DNA of 64,000 bases from NCBI GenBank assembly GCA_000383355.1, contig KB911102.1:111080-175079 (forward strand). Reading direction: 5' to 3'. Each line of letters starts with the position of its first letter. Position 1 is the first letter of the stretch. Shown here one piece after another: positions 53,468-62,849 of this stretch. The position numbers and the translations under genes were made by a program. Origin of the DNA: Flavobacterium sp. SCGC AAA160-P02. Lineage in GTDB: Bacteria; Bacteroidota; Bacteroidia; Flavobacteriales; Flavobacteriaceae. Below the pieces are notes generated by a model, which worked only from the letters and a program-made list of their open reading frames with translations, was not told the DNA's origin and did no database searches.

Positions 53468-54475
53468 TTATTGTTTTAATTGCCATTTCCAAGCAGCTAA
53501 TAGTGCCTGTTCAAGGGTTTTTTCTGTTTCCCAACCTAATTCAACTTTAGCTAACGTAGTATCTGCATATGCAGAGGTAATATCTCCTTCTCGTCTGGCT
53601 ACAATTTTATAATTAAGTCTTGTATTGCTAACTTTTTCAAATGCTTTAATAACTTCTAGAACAGAACTTCCAGTTCCAGTTCCTACATTAAAGACTTCAA
53701 AATCTTTTTTATTACCATTGTTTAGCAATCTTTCTAATGCTGCAATATGTGCTTTTGCCAAATCTACAACATGAATATAATCACGAACTGCAGTTCCGTC
53801 TTTTGTAGGATAATCATCTCCAAAAACAGACAATTCTTTTCTAATTCCAGCAGCAGTTTGTGTTACAAAAGGAATTAAATTTTGAGGAACTCCTAGCGGT
53901 AATTCCCCAATAATAGCAGTTTCATGTGCTCCAATTGGATTAAAATATCTAAGGGCAATAGCTTTTAGCCCGTTTGCTTTACAACTTTCTTTAATAATTT
54001 CTTCTCCAATTTGCTTGGTGTTTCCATAAGGAGATTCTGCAGGTTTTACTGGAGCATTTTCAGTAATAGGAAGCTCATCTGCCTGACCGTAAACAGTACA
54101 TGAAGAGCTGAAAATAAAATTAGATAATTGATGTTCCTTCATCTCTTGTAGGAGATATACCAGAGTGCTAATATTATTTTCGTAATATAATAACGGATTT
54201 TTAACGCTTTCTCCAACCGCTTTTGAGGCTGCGAAATGTATAATGCCGTTTACTTTATTGGTATTAAAAAAATCTTTGACAGCTGTTTTATTGCGAAGGT
54301 CAATATTAAAATAGGATGGCTTTATTCCTGTAATTGAAATAATACGATCTAAAACTTCAATTTTTGAATTGTATAAATTATCGATAATTACAACTTCATA
54401 ACCTGCTTGCTGGAGTTCAACAACGGTATGAGATCCTATAAAACCTAAACCACCTGTAACCAATATCTTTTTCAT
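53468..54475 (-). CDS. galE: UDP-glucose 4-epimerase
   Basis: This 335-residue short-chain dehydrogenase superfamily enzyme has the NAD fold KILVTGGLGFIGSHTVVEL, SSSCTVYGQ, the YxxxK pair Tyr150/Lys154 in SPYGNTK, and the C-terminal GTGTGSSVLEVIKAFE with EGDITSAYAD. It interconverts UDP-glucose and UDP-galactose for surface polysaccharides. The aminotransferase gene upstream ends 37 bases before it on the same strand. Confidence 0.95.
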   Translation of the reverse strand: MKKILVTGGLGFIGSHTVVELQQAGYEVVIIDNLYNSKIEVLDRIISITGIKPSYFNIDLRNKTAVKDFFNTNKVNGIIHFAASKAVGESVKNPLLYYENNISTLVYLLQEMKEHQLSNFIFSSSCTVYGQADELPITENAPVKPAESPYGNTKQIGEEIIKESCKANGLKAIALRYFNPIGAHETAIIGELPLGVPQNLIPFVTQTAAGIRKELSVFGDDYPTKDGTAVRDYIHVVDLAKAHIAALERLLNNGNKKDFEVFNVGTGTGSSVLEVIKAFEKVSNTRLNYKIVARREGDITSAYADTTLAKVELGWETEKTLEQALLAAWKWQLKQ

Positions 54476-54512
54476 AATAATTGTCTTTAAAATTGATTTT
54501 TTTTATTGAAAG

Positions 54513-55676
54513 CTACCCTACAAAATCATTGATTGTTTTTGTAATGAAAGCCAGTTGCTCTTCATCTAACTCTGTGTGCATTGGCAATGAAATAACTGTT
54601 TCTATTAAACGATTGGTTACTGTAAAGTCGTTTTCTTGGTAACGAGTATCTTGGTAGGCTTTTTGTGCGTGCAATGGTACAGGGTAATAGATAGCGTTTG
54701 GAATACCCTTATCTAGTAAATGTTGGTGTAGCTCGTTGCGTTTTCCATTGGTAATCTTTAGGGTGTATTGATGAAATACATGGCAATCACAAGAATCACA
54801 AATCTCTCCACAATTTGCAGTTGCATTAGATTTTGTAGTTGGTGTACTAATGTTAGGATTTTGTGCAAATGCATTGTTATAGTATCTAGCTGCGTCTCTT
54901 CTAGCATCACAATACCCATCTAATAAAGGAAGTTTTGTTTTTAGAACTGCCGCTTGAATACTGTCTAATCTTGAGTTTACACCCACAACATCATGATAAT
55001 AGCGTTTATACATCCCATGATTCACCATACCGCGTATGGTATGTGCTAACGCATCGTCATTGGTAAAGATTGCTCCACCATCACCATAACAGCCTAAGTT
55101 TTTTGAAGGAAAAAATGACGTAGTTCCTACATGACCAATAGTTCCAACTTTTTGTTTGCGTCCGTCGGCAAAAGTGTAGCTTGCGCCAATGGCTTGCGCA
55201 GTGTCTTCAATTACAAATAAATTGTGCTCTTTAGCAATGCTCATTACCGCTTCCATATTTGCACAAAGTCCAAATAAATGAACCGGAACAATGGCTTTTG
55301 TTTTTGGAGTGATGGCTTTTTTTAGAGCATCAATATCTATGTTAAAGGTATCTGGCTCAACATCAATTAAGACAGGAGTTAATTTTAACAAAGCAATTAC
55401 CTCTACAGTTGCCGCAAAAGTAAAATCAACGGTAATAACTTCATCACCTTGTTCAAGCCCCAAGCCCATCATAGCTATCTGTAAAGCATCTGTTCCATTT
55501 GCGCATGGAATAACATGTTTTACAGTTAAATATTTTTCTAAATCTGCTTGAAATTGATGCACATAAGGTCCGTTAATATATGCCGAAGAATTTAAAACTT
55601 CTTCAATAGATATATCAACAGTTTCTTTAATTTTCGCATACTGACCTTGAAGATCAACCATCTGAATTTTTTTCAT
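54513..55676 (-). CDS. DegT/DnrJ/EryC1/StrS aminotransferase with a Cys-rich insert
   Basis: This is a 387-residue sugar aminotransferase (fold type I PLP). The PLP lysine is in SFFPSKNLGCYGDGGA (about Lys192), with VPVHLFGLCANME and FVIEDTAQAIG before it. A segment CGEICDSCDC (about Cys289, 293, 296, 298) precedes the conserved HVFHQYTLKI and looks like a metal site. It makes amino sugars for surface glycans. Longer starts (to 55697) overlap the TATTTTTG promoter at 55698-55705, so the ATG at 55676 (or 55682) is preferred. Confidence 0.9.
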   Translation of the reverse strand: MKKIQMVDLQGQYAKIKETVDISIEEVLNSSAYINGPYVHQFQADLEKYLTVKHVIPCANGTDALQIAMMGLGLEQGDEVITVDFTFAATVEVIALLKLTPVLIDVEPDTFNIDIDALKKAITPKTKAIVPVHLFGLCANMEAVMSIAKEHNLFVIEDTAQAIGASYTFADGRKQKVGTIGHVGTTSFFPSKNLGCYGDGGAIFTNDDALAHTIRGMVNHGMYKRYYHDVVGVNSRLDSIQAAVLKTKLPLLDGYCDARRDAARYYNNAFAQNPNISTPTTKSNATANCGEICDSCDCHVFHQYTLKITNGKRNELHQHLLDKGIPNAIYYPVPLHAQKAYQDTRYQENDFTVTNRLIETVISLPMHTELDEEQLAFITKTINDFVG

Positions 55677-55697
55677 TGACATGGAATTTGTGGACAT

Positions 55698-55727
55698 CAA
55701 AAATACAATTTAAATCTGTTATCTTTG
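55698..55727. promoter_or_regulatory. Divergent promoter pair
   Basis: Minus-strand TATTTTTG at 55698-55705 (for the DegT gene) and plus-strand TATCTTTG at 55720-55727 (for the acylase gene) both fit TAnnTTTG, 14 bases apart. The two promoters share the short gap and may compete. Confidence 0.5.
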
Positions 55728-55748
55728 GCCAAAATTAAATTTATCAGA

Positions 55749-58130
55749 ATGAAAATTTTCTTGAAAATTATTAAAATAGTATTCCTAGTATGTGTCTTGG
55801 TTTTTGTCGCTGCTTGGTTGTATTCAAGAACATTATATCCAACCTATGAAGGAGAATTATCGTTAGAAAACCTATCGGAAAATGTTACTGTTCATTTTGA
55901 TGAAAATGGTGTACCGCATATCAATGCAGAAACTCAAAAAGATGCTTATACTGCTTTAGGTTATGTTCACGCTCAAGATAGGTTATGGCAAATGGAGCTC
56001 ATTAGAAGAATTGCTCCAGGAAGACTTTCTGAAATCTTTGGTGATAAATTAGTAGAAACTGATGTCTTTTTTGCTGGTTTAGGATTGGTAGAAGATGCAA
56101 ATGAATCCATTACAAAAATTGACATAAATTCTGAAGCATACAAATTAACCATCGCCTATCTAGACGGTGTGAATCAATTTGTTGAAGAAGGAGCAACACC
56201 AATTGAATATAATTTGATAGGTCTTAAAAAAACAAAATTTACGGTTAATGATGTCTATAATGTTTTTGGATACATGTCTTTTAGTTTTGCAATAGCTCAA
56301 AAAACAGATCCATTATTACAAGAAATAAAAGAAAAATTAGGAGACAACTATTTAGCTGAGTTAGAGATTCCGATCTATTCTAATACAGCACTTTTAAAAA
56401 GTGAAAAAAATCCAATAGTCAAAGCTTCTTTTGCGAAAGCAATGACTGCTATGTATGAGCAATTGCCTATTTCCCCATTTATTGGAAGTAATTCATGGGT
56501 GATAGCTGCCGATAAAACGAAGAATGGAAAAGTTATTTTTGCCAACGATCCTCATATTGGATTTTCTCAGCCTTCGGTTTGGTATCAGTCTCATATAAAA
56601 ACACCAGACTACGAAATGTATGGGTATAGCCTTGCCTTAACACCTTTTCCTCTTTTAGGGCACAACAGAGATTATGCCTATGGTTTAACCATGTTTGAGA
56701 ATGATGATGTTGATTTTTATATTGAAAAAAACAATCCAGAAAATTTGAATGAATATGAAACTCCTACGGGTTTTTCTACTTACAAAACAGTGCAGAAAAC
56801 AATTAAAATAAAAGGTGCCCCAGATACTACTTTTACTGTTAAAATAAGTAGACATGGTCCTATCATGAATAACCTGTTAAAGCAGATAGATGATCAAAGA
56901 CCTATTGCCATGCAATGGATCTATAAAAAAACAGACAATCAAATTTTAGATGTTGGTTATCAAATATCACATGCAAAATCGTTACATGACTTTAAAGAAG
57001 GCGCTAAATTACTTCATGCTCCAGGATTAAATATGATGTACGGAGATGCGAAAGACAACATTGCTTGGATTGCTTCAGGAAAATTATACAAATACAGAGA
57101 TTCAATCAATACAAAACTATACTTAGACGGAGCATCCGGAAAAGATGAAATCTTGAGCTATGTAGATTTTGAAGACAATCCACAGTCTATTAACCCAGCA
57201 AGTAATTATGTGTATTCTTCCAATAATCAACCAGATACTATTGCTGGAGTTTTATATCCAGGATACTATTTACCAGAAGACAGAGGGCAAAGAATAGAGC
57301 AGTTGTTAGAAGTAAAAAATGATTGGACCCAAGAAGACGTTCAGCAAATGATCTTTGATGTTACTTCTCCAGTAGTACCTCAAGTGATTGCTAATTTAGT
57401 GGCTAGTATTAAAACTGAAAACTTTACTAAAAACGAGCAAGAGGCATTACAGAATTTAAAAGATTGGAATGGTGAATATAAAAAAGAAGATACTGCTCCA
57501 ACCATCTATAACCGATTCTTATATGAATTTTTAGAAGGAACTTTTAAAGATGAATTAGGAGAAAGTTTTCCAATGTTTATGCAAACTCCTTTAATGAAAA
57601 AAATGATTGCTGTTCAGGCTAAAAAAGCTGTTTCAGTATGGTTTGATGATGTAACTACAGAACCTAAAGAAACAAAGTCAGATATTGTTCAGAGGTCATT
57701 TATAAATGCCATTTCTTTTTTAGAAAATCAATTAGGAGACACTGTTTCATTGTGGTCTTGGAGTAAGGTAATCTCAGTTGAGCATGGGCATGCACTTGCT
57801 GCTGGTGGTGAAACCTTACGAAAAATATTTAATGTTGGTCCGTTTTCTATGGATGGTGGAAATGAGGTCATAAACAATCAATTATTTACCTTGAATGAAA
57901 CAGGTATTTATAAAGTAAAAGCTGGTCCGTCTACTCGAAGAGTTATAGATTTTTCTAACATAGAAAATAGCGTAAGTATATTACCAACAGGGCAATCAGG
58001 AAATATCTTTAGCAAGCATTACAAAGATCAAGCACAAAAATACGTGAATGGTGAGTTTGTTAAAACCATGCTAAATAAAGACGAAATTGAGCGCTCTAAG
58101 AATCTGTTGATTTTTAAGAAAAAAGAATAG
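55749..58130 (+). CDS. Penicillin acylase family (Ntn) hydrolase
   Basis: This 793-residue precursor has an N-terminal membrane anchor or signal (MKIFLKIIKIVFLVCVLVFV). The alpha-chain region has HINAETQKDAYTALGYVHAQ and DRLWQMELIRR. The autocatalytic cleavage point is likely Gly-Ser in FIGSNSWVIAADKT (nucleophile about Ser247), followed by NDPHIGFSQPSVWYQ in the beta chain. Substrates include beta-lactams and acyl-homoserine lactones in related enzymes; here unknown. A TTG at 55725 would give eight extra residues but coincides with the promoter. Confidence 0.92.
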   Translation: MKIFLKIIKIVFLVCVLVFVAAWLYSRTLYPTYEGELSLENLSENVTVHFDENGVPHINAETQKDAYTALGYVHAQDRLWQMELIRRIAPGRLSEIFGDKLVETDVFFAGLGLVEDANESITKIDINSEAYKLTIAYLDGVNQFVEEGATPIEYNLIGLKKTKFTVNDVYNVFGYMSFSFAIAQKTDPLLQEIKEKLGDNYLAELEIPIYSNTALLKSEKNPIVKASFAKAMTAMYEQLPISPFIGSNSWVIAADKTKNGKVIFANDPHIGFSQPSVWYQSHIKTPDYEMYGYSLALTPFPLLGHNRDYAYGLTMFENDDVDFYIEKNNPENLNEYETPTGFSTYKTVQKTIKIKGAPDTTFTVKISRHGPIMNNLLKQIDDQRPIAMQWIYKKTDNQILDVGYQISHAKSLHDFKEGAKLLHAPGLNMMYGDAKDNIAWIASGKLYKYRDSINTKLYLDGASGKDEILSYVDFEDNPQSINPASNYVYSSNNQPDTIAGVLYPGYYLPEDRGQRIEQLLEVKNDWTQEDVQQMIFDVTSPVVPQVIANLVASIKTENFTKNEQEALQNLKDWNGEYKKEDTAPTIYNRFLYEFLEGTFKDELGESFPMFMQTPLMKKMIAVQAKKAVSVWFDDVTTEPKETKSDIVQRSFINAISFLENQLGDTVSLWSWSKVISVEHGHALAAGGETLRKIFNVGPFSMDGGNEVINNQLFTLNETGIYKVKAGPSTRRVIDFSNIENSVSILPTGQSGNIFSKHYKDQAQKYVNGEFVKTMLNKDEIERSKNLLIFKKKE

Positions 58131-58146
58131 ATATCATTATTCTTTT
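58121..58146. terminator. Weak AT-rich hairpin between convergent genes
   Basis: AAAAGAATA (58121-58129) pairs with TATTCTTTT (58138-58146) around an 8-base loop. It overlaps the end of the acylase gene and the stop of the nitroreductase gene. With a single G-C pair it is a weak candidate for a bidirectional terminator. Confidence 0.35.
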
Positions 58147-58876
58147 ATACCTGCTTATAGACTTCTTTAAAAGGAATTCTAAAACGATCTCCATATACAC
58201 CTTCTGGTTTTCTAATACCGCAAGAAACAATCATATTAATTTCTGCACCACGAGGTAAGTTTAAAACTTTTTTTACTCGCCATGTATCCGAACCTTCCAT
58301 TGGGCAAGTATCATAGCCTTCAGCGGCCATGCTTAGCATAAAATTTTCTGCTGCTAGGGCACAGGTTTTATGAGCAACAATCCTCATGTCGCTATTTCTA
58401 ACCTCTCTAAAAATGGGTTTAAAAAGCCCGATTACTAAAATCATTAGATATTTTAAAAAACCAAAAAATCCAAAAAAATCAGCGTAGGCAAAAGGAATTA
58501 ATTTTCCGTAGTAATTTCTACTTACCTTTTCCCTACTACTTTGTTCAGACTTTGGTTTTGGTGGAAAAATAGCATCAATCATTTTTAAATTTGACTTCAT
58601 TCTTTTTCTCCATAAATCTTTACGAGTAACAAAAACCACCAACTCTTCCGCTGTTCTTGCCGCGTTTTGATTAAAACACAGAGGCGCTATTTTTTGAATA
58701 GTTTCTTTAGAAGTGATATGATAAAATTCCCAAAGCTGCATATTGCTGCTGTTTGGTGCAAGTGACGCTTGTTGGATACATTTTTTCACAATTGCAGTAT
58801 CTATATTTTTTTCAGGGTCATAGATACGAACGGAACGGCGATAATGGATCGCTTCCTCTACTGTTTTTTGTTGCAT
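58145..58876 (-). CDS. Nitroreductase family protein
   Basis: This 243-residue FMN-binding nitroreductase has YRRSVRIYDPEKNIDT near the N-terminus, SLAPNSSNMQLWEFY (FMN site), and AAENFMLSMAAEGYDTCPM. A hydrophobic stretch (FFGFFGFLKYLMILVIGLF, about 134-152) is unusual for the family and could be a membrane contact. Activity would be NAD(P)H-dependent reduction of an unknown substrate. It starts 14 bases from the Gfo/Idh gene and may be co-transcribed. Confidence 0.88.
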   Translation of the reverse strand: MQQKTVEEAIHYRRSVRIYDPEKNIDTAIVKKCIQQASLAPNSSNMQLWEFYHITSKETIQKIAPLCFNQNAARTAEELVVFVTRKDLWRKRMKSNLKMIDAIFPPKPKSEQSSREKVSRNYYGKLIPFAYADFFGFFGFLKYLMILVIGLFKPIFREVRNSDMRIVAHKTCALAAENFMLSMAAEGYDTCPMEGSDTWRVKKVLNLPRGAEINMIVSCGIRKPEGVYGDRFRIPFKEVYKQV

Positions 58877-58890
58877 ATAGTGTTGTTTGT

Positions 58891-60297
58891 TTACCAGCCT
58901 GTTCGGTAGTCTCTTTTAATGAATTGATTGGCCATGTCAAAATTTGTAATGTTCATATTTTCTCCATCCCAAAGAAGTTTCTTTCTTCTGCCTGGAAAGT
59001 TATATCTATTTTCAACTTTTTCATGAAGTAGCGCCGATCTAATGGCCAGATTCCCCATTAATACGGTTTCGGTTAATGGCCCTGCTTGAGATAAGGGAGA
59101 ACTAGTATAGGCACCATATCCTTCTTTACAAGCATTAATCCATTGTGCTTGATGCCCACTCATTCCATTATCTACCAATGAAGCCATATTTTTAACTTCT
59201 GGAACCTCAGAACCATCGTTTAAGAATACTTTAGGGTTAGATCCATACGTTCCACAGATTAAAATTCCTTTAGAACCTTTCATAATTACTCCACCACCCC
59301 AATCACCTAAGGGTTCGTTGGCAGGAAGAAGATCTGGTCTTTCTGGCTCAATTCCTCCATCATACCAATGTAACTCTATTGCGGGCATATTTCCTCTTTT
59401 AGGAAACTCTAGATGAATAACTGAAGAGGCAGGAGGTGTTTCATCATAGACAACTTCCTCAAAAAAATCTTTATAGGTATTTGTAATACTGCATTCAACT
59501 GAAGTTGGGTAGCCAAGTTTTAAAGCTCTGAAGGGTACGTCTATTAAATGACATCCCATATCACCTAAAGCACCTGTACCATAATCCCAGTAACCTCTCC
59601 AGCGAGTAGGCATAAAGGCTTCATGATACGCTCTCCAAGGAGCAGTTCCTAACCATAGGTTCCAATCAATTTCTTTTGGAACAGGCATGGTATCTTTAGG
59701 AACAGGTATTCCTTGTGGCCAAACAGGTCTATTAGTCCATGCATGAACTTCTTTGACCTCACCAATAATTCCTTCTTGTACAACAGCATCAATCCATCTT
59801 GTTCCGTCACCACTAGCTCCTTGATTTCCCATTTGGGTTACCAATTTTTTATTCGCTGCCATTTCGGTAAGCTTTCTAGCTTCCCAAATATCATGGGTTA
59901 AAGGCTTTTCTATATACATGTGCTTGCCTAGATCCATTGCTGCCATACATTGCGAATAGTGCATGTGATCTGCAGAGCTTACAATTACGGCATCAATATC
60001 TTTATGATGTTTTTCTAGCATGTCTCTATAATCTCGCATATATGGAGCTTCAGAAAACTGCTCTCTCATAGGCTTAGCTCTTCTATCATCTACATCACAG
60101 AGTGCTACTATATTAGCACCATTTGAAGCAAAACTATTGGTTAAATTACTAGTTCCTCTTCCTCCAATACCAATAGCAGCGATTCCTAACTTATCGCTTG
60201 GTGCAACAAAGCCTCGACCAAGAACATGCCTTGGTACAATAAAAAACCCAGCTGAACCAACCAGTGCTTTTTTAATAAATTTTCTTCTAGTACTCAT
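58891..60297 (-). CDS. Tat-exported Gfo/Idh/MocA family oxidoreductase
   Basis: This 468-residue protein has a Tat-like leader (MSTRRKFIKKALVGSAGFFI). A Rossmann domain follows (KLGIAAIGIGGRGTSNL), then the family hallmark AMDLGKHMYIEKPLTHDIWE, where EKP is the conserved sugar-contact motif. The C-terminal beta-sheet domain has WDYGTGALGDMGCHLID. Such periplasmic members act on sugars or sugar-like substrates with bound NAD(P). The substrate is unknown. Confidence 0.9.
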   Translation of the reverse strand: MSTRRKFIKKALVGSAGFFIVPRHVLGRGFVAPSDKLGIAAIGIGGRGTSNLTNSFASNGANIVALCDVDDRRAKPMREQFSEAPYMRDYRDMLEKHHKDIDAVIVSSADHMHYSQCMAAMDLGKHMYIEKPLTHDIWEARKLTEMAANKKLVTQMGNQGASGDGTRWIDAVVQEGIIGEVKEVHAWTNRPVWPQGIPVPKDTMPVPKEIDWNLWLGTAPWRAYHEAFMPTRWRGYWDYGTGALGDMGCHLIDVPFRALKLGYPTSVECSITNTYKDFFEEVVYDETPPASSVIHLEFPKRGNMPAIELHWYDGGIEPERPDLLPANEPLGDWGGGVIMKGSKGILICGTYGSNPKVFLNDGSEVPEVKNMASLVDNGMSGHQAQWINACKEGYGAYTSSPLSQAGPLTETVLMGNLAIRSALLHEKVENRYNFPGRRKKLLWDGENMNITNFDMANQFIKRDYRTGW

Positions 60298-60609
60298 AAT
60301 AGTATGGATTTGCAGTTATTGAATTGATTTAAACTTTTTTCAATTTACTAAAAAATTGCCTTTTTGCACACATATTTTACAATTTTTGATTTCCGTAGCC
60401 CTGCTATGCAATTAAAAAATTGCCTTATCTAGGCAAAAAATGACTATTTTTCACTTAACTCACTTCATTTTAAATAGTCATTCATTATTCTAAATTAATA
60501 AGAAAAATGAATGATGTATACGCTCTTATAAACATGAATTCCTTACAATGCAATTGAAAGTTACTTTACGTTTTTGATGAGGCCTATAACATGCTTCAAT
60601 ATACAAAAA
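60298..60609. other. 312-base gene-free region with hairpins
   Basis: No gene is supported here. It holds a minus-strand terminator (60413-60437), an 11-bp inverted repeat AATGACTATTT/AAATAGTCATT (60439-60449 and 60472-60482), and the 12-mer AAAAAATTGCCT twice (60350-60361 and 60414-60425). The Gfo/Idh promoter must lie near 60298-60340, but no exact TAnnTTTG was found there. Confidence 0.6.
60413..60437 (-). terminator. Terminator of the alpha/beta hydrolase-engB-rluA operon
   Basis: TTGCCT (60420-60425) pairs with AGGCAA (60431-60436) around TATCT. On the minus strand a run of T follows (60414-60419). It lies about 170 bases downstream of the RluA-type gene. Confidence 0.65.
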
Positions 60610-61296
60610 TTATAGACAAGCATTCCAGATGGTTTCATTTGGAATTGGAGCAAGAAATAAAATATTTTCTTTGCTTACAGGATGAGTAAATGAAATTTTT
60701 CTAGCATGTAAATGAATGCTTCCATCTTTGTTGCTTCTAGATGCACCATATTTTAAATCTCCCTTAATAGGGCTTCCAATATAGGCAAGTTGCGCTCTTA
60801 TTTGATGATGTCTACCTGTTTCTAAATCAATTTCTAAAAGCGAGTAATTATCTAGTTTTTTAATTACTGAATAGTGTAGTATTGCTTTTTTACTTGCGTC
60901 AGTTTTTTTTGTAAAAACGGTAGATTTATTATTTTTAGGATTCTTCTTTAGAAAGTGTATTAAGCTGTCTTTTTCCTTTAGAGGTGTATTTTTTACAACT
61001 GCCCAATATGTTTTAGAAATAGTTCTTTCTCGAAGCATTTTATTAAGCCTCTCCAAGGCTTTAGATGTTCTAGCAAAAATAATGACACCTGAAGTAGGTC
61101 TATCTAATCTATGAACTACTCCCAAAAACACCTCGCCTGGTTTGTTGTATTTTTCTTTAATATATTCTTTTACAACATCACTTAAAGGTTTGTCTCCAGT
61201 TTTATCACCTTGTACAATATCGCCAGATTTTTTATTAACAATCAGCAGATGATTGTCTTCAAAAAGAACCTCTAAATTGTCTTTGGTAGAATGCAT
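60610..61296 (-). CDS. RluA-family pseudouridine synthase
   Basis: This 228-residue catalytic-domain-only pseudouridine synthase has the active Asp in LGVVHRLDRPTSGVIIFA (Asp65), with SLLEIDLETGRHHQIRAQLA and IHLHARKISFTHPV after it. There is no S4 domain. It isomerises uridine in rRNA or tRNA; the exact site is not predictable. It is the last gene of a minus-strand operon, 2 bases after engB. Confidence 0.92.
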   Translation of the reverse strand: MHSTKDNLEVLFEDNHLLIVNKKSGDIVQGDKTGDKPLSDVVKEYIKEKYNKPGEVFLGVVHRLDRPTSGVIIFARTSKALERLNKMLRERTISKTYWAVVKNTPLKEKDSLIHFLKKNPKNNKSTVFTKKTDASKKAILHYSVIKKLDNYSLLEIDLETGRHHQIRAQLAYIGSPIKGDLKYGASRSNKDGSIHLHARKISFTHPVSKENILFLAPIPNETIWNACL

Positions 61297-61298
61297 AA

Positions 61299-61910
61299 TT
61301 ATTTAAAATTATCTGCAACATCTTCATTTACAGTAGCTATGAAGCCTAGAAAATCATCTTTACCCAGACCTGTTGATGATGAAGTAACAAAAGAGGTTGG
61401 AAGTGTTTCCCAATTGTTCAATAATTTCTTTTTGTAAGAAACAATTTGTTTGTTTAATGTAGAGCTTCCCAATTTGTCTGCCTTTGTAAATACGATACAA
61501 AATGGTATCTGATTTTCGCCCAAGAATTTCATGAATTCCAGGTCTATTTTTTGAGGATCATGTCTAGAATCTATCAAAACAAACGTACAAACAAGCTGCT
61601 CTCTTTCTTTGAAATAATTTTCAATAAAGTATTGAAAAATTGTTCGTTTCTTTTTAGAAATTTTAGCGTATCCATATCCTGGTAAATCAACTAAAAACCA
61701 ATCATCATTTATTTTAAAATGATTAATGAGTTGAGTTTTACCTGGTTTTCCTGATATTTTAGCTAAATCTTTGCGACCCATTAACATATTAATTAATGAG
61801 GATTTTCCAACATTAGATCTACCAATAAAGGCGTATTCTGGAATTCTGTCTTTTGGAGCTTTGGTAACATTGCTGTTACTCATAATAAACTCGGCAGATT
61901 TAATTTTCAT
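61299..61910 (-). CDS. engB: Ribosome biogenesis GTPase EngB (YihA/YsxC)
   Basis: This 203-residue GTPase has the P-loop FIGRSNVGKSSLIN (30-41), G2/G3 region KPGKTQLINHFKIN and LVDLPGYGYAKIS, and G4 FTKADKLGS. EngB takes part in assembly of the 50S subunit. It is placed between the hydrolase and the pseudouridine synthase with gaps of 2-3 bases, so all three are co-transcribed. Confidence 0.95.
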   Translation of the reverse strand: MKIKSAEFIMSNSNVTKAPKDRIPEYAFIGRSNVGKSSLINMLMGRKDLAKISGKPGKTQLINHFKINDDWFLVDLPGYGYAKISKKKRTIFQYFIENYFKEREQLVCTFVLIDSRHDPQKIDLEFMKFLGENQIPFCIVFTKADKLGSSTLNKQIVSYKKKLLNNWETLPTSFVTSSSTGLGKDDFLGFIATVNEDVADNFK

Positions 61911-61913
61911 GAA

Positions 61914-62678
61914 TTAGATATTTCTAGAGGTAAGCCATGCTTCTAAAATTTGATTGAATTCTTCTGGCTTTTCCATCATGGCAGCATGTCCACAGTTATC
62001 AATCCAAAATAAATCAGAATCAGGCAGTAATTTATGAAAGTCGTTGGCTACTTCTGGAGGTGTTACAGCATCTTGCTTTCCCCATATTAAGCAGGTAGGT
62101 TGCTTCATGTCAGGTAAATCACCAGCCATATTATGTCTAATGGCGCTTTTAGCAATTGTTAATGTTTTTAAAACTGTGATACGGTTGTTAACAATTCCGT
62201 ATACCTGGTCTACAAGTTCTTTTGTGGCAATTGCAGGATCATAAAACACATCTCTTGTTTTTTGTTCTATGTACTCGTAATTCCCTCTTTTTGGGTAGCT
62301 ATCACCCATTGCTTTTTCATACAATCCAGAGCTTCCCGTTAGCACTAGAGAATGAACGTCTTGTGGGTAGTGTTTTGTGTAGTAAAGTGCGATGTGTCCC
62401 CCAAGAGAATTTCCCAAAAGAGTGGCGTTTTTTAAACCCTTGAACTCAATAAAATCATGAATAAACTTCGCTAAATTTTTAACATTAGTTTTAAGTAATG
62501 GCAGCGTATATAGAGGTAATTCTGGAATTAATACTCTGTACCCTCTTTTTGAAAAATGCTGAAAAGTTTTATCGAAATTACTCAATGCACCCATCAATCC
62601 ATGAAGCACTATCAAAGGTCTTCCTTCTCCAGCTTCAGCATATGTAAATTCCCCTTCAGTTTTTAAGCTTTCAGTCAT
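61914..62678 (-). CDS. Alpha/beta hydrolase
   Basis: This 254-residue protein has the oxyanion stretch VLHGLMGALSNFDKT, the nucleophile in LLGNSLGGHIAL (Ser91), the acid in LIWGKQDAVTPPEVA and His in IDNCGHAAMMEKP. It could be an esterase or C-C hydrolase; the substrate is unknown. It is the first gene of the operon with engB. A minus-strand TACATTTG (62702-62709) is a likely promoter. Confidence 0.9.
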   Translation of the reverse strand: MTESLKTEGEFTYAEAGEGRPLIVLHGLMGALSNFDKTFQHFSKRGYRVLIPELPLYTLPLLKTNVKNLAKFIHDFIEFKGLKNATLLGNSLGGHIALYYTKHYPQDVHSLVLTGSSGLYEKAMGDSYPKRGNYEYIEQKTRDVFYDPAIATKELVDQVYGIVNNRITVLKTLTIAKSAIRHNMAGDLPDMKQPTCLIWGKQDAVTPPEVANDFHKLLPDSDLFWIDNCGHAAMMEKPEEFNQILEAWLTSRNI

Positions 62679-62701
62679 TTTTTCTTAGTTAGGCTTAACA
62701 A

Positions 62702-62709
62702 CAAATGTA
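62702..62709 (-). promoter_or_regulatory. Candidate -7 element of the hydrolase-engB operon
   Basis: On the minus strand this reads TACATTTG, a fit to TAnnTTTG, 24 bases before the ATG at 62678. Confidence 0.45.
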
Positions 62710-62811
62710 GTTCTTTTTTATGACAAATACATTGAATTTAAAACGCACAAAGTTTCATTTCTAGACCTTTTGACATCATAAAAAACACCACGAAAATTAA
62801 TATTTATTAAC

Positions 62812-62840
62812 AAAGTGGTAAAAAGTGGTAGAAAGTGGTA
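62812..62840 (+). promoter_or_regulatory. Three MraZ-box-like direct repeats
   Basis: AAAGTGGTA occurs three times with an exact 10-base period (62812, 62822 and 62832), just upstream of the mraZ -7 element. MraZ operators in other bacteria are also short G-rich direct repeats at 10-bp spacing. The position overlaps the expected -33 region, which fits repression. Confidence 0.8.
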
Positions 62841-62849
62841 AATAATTTT

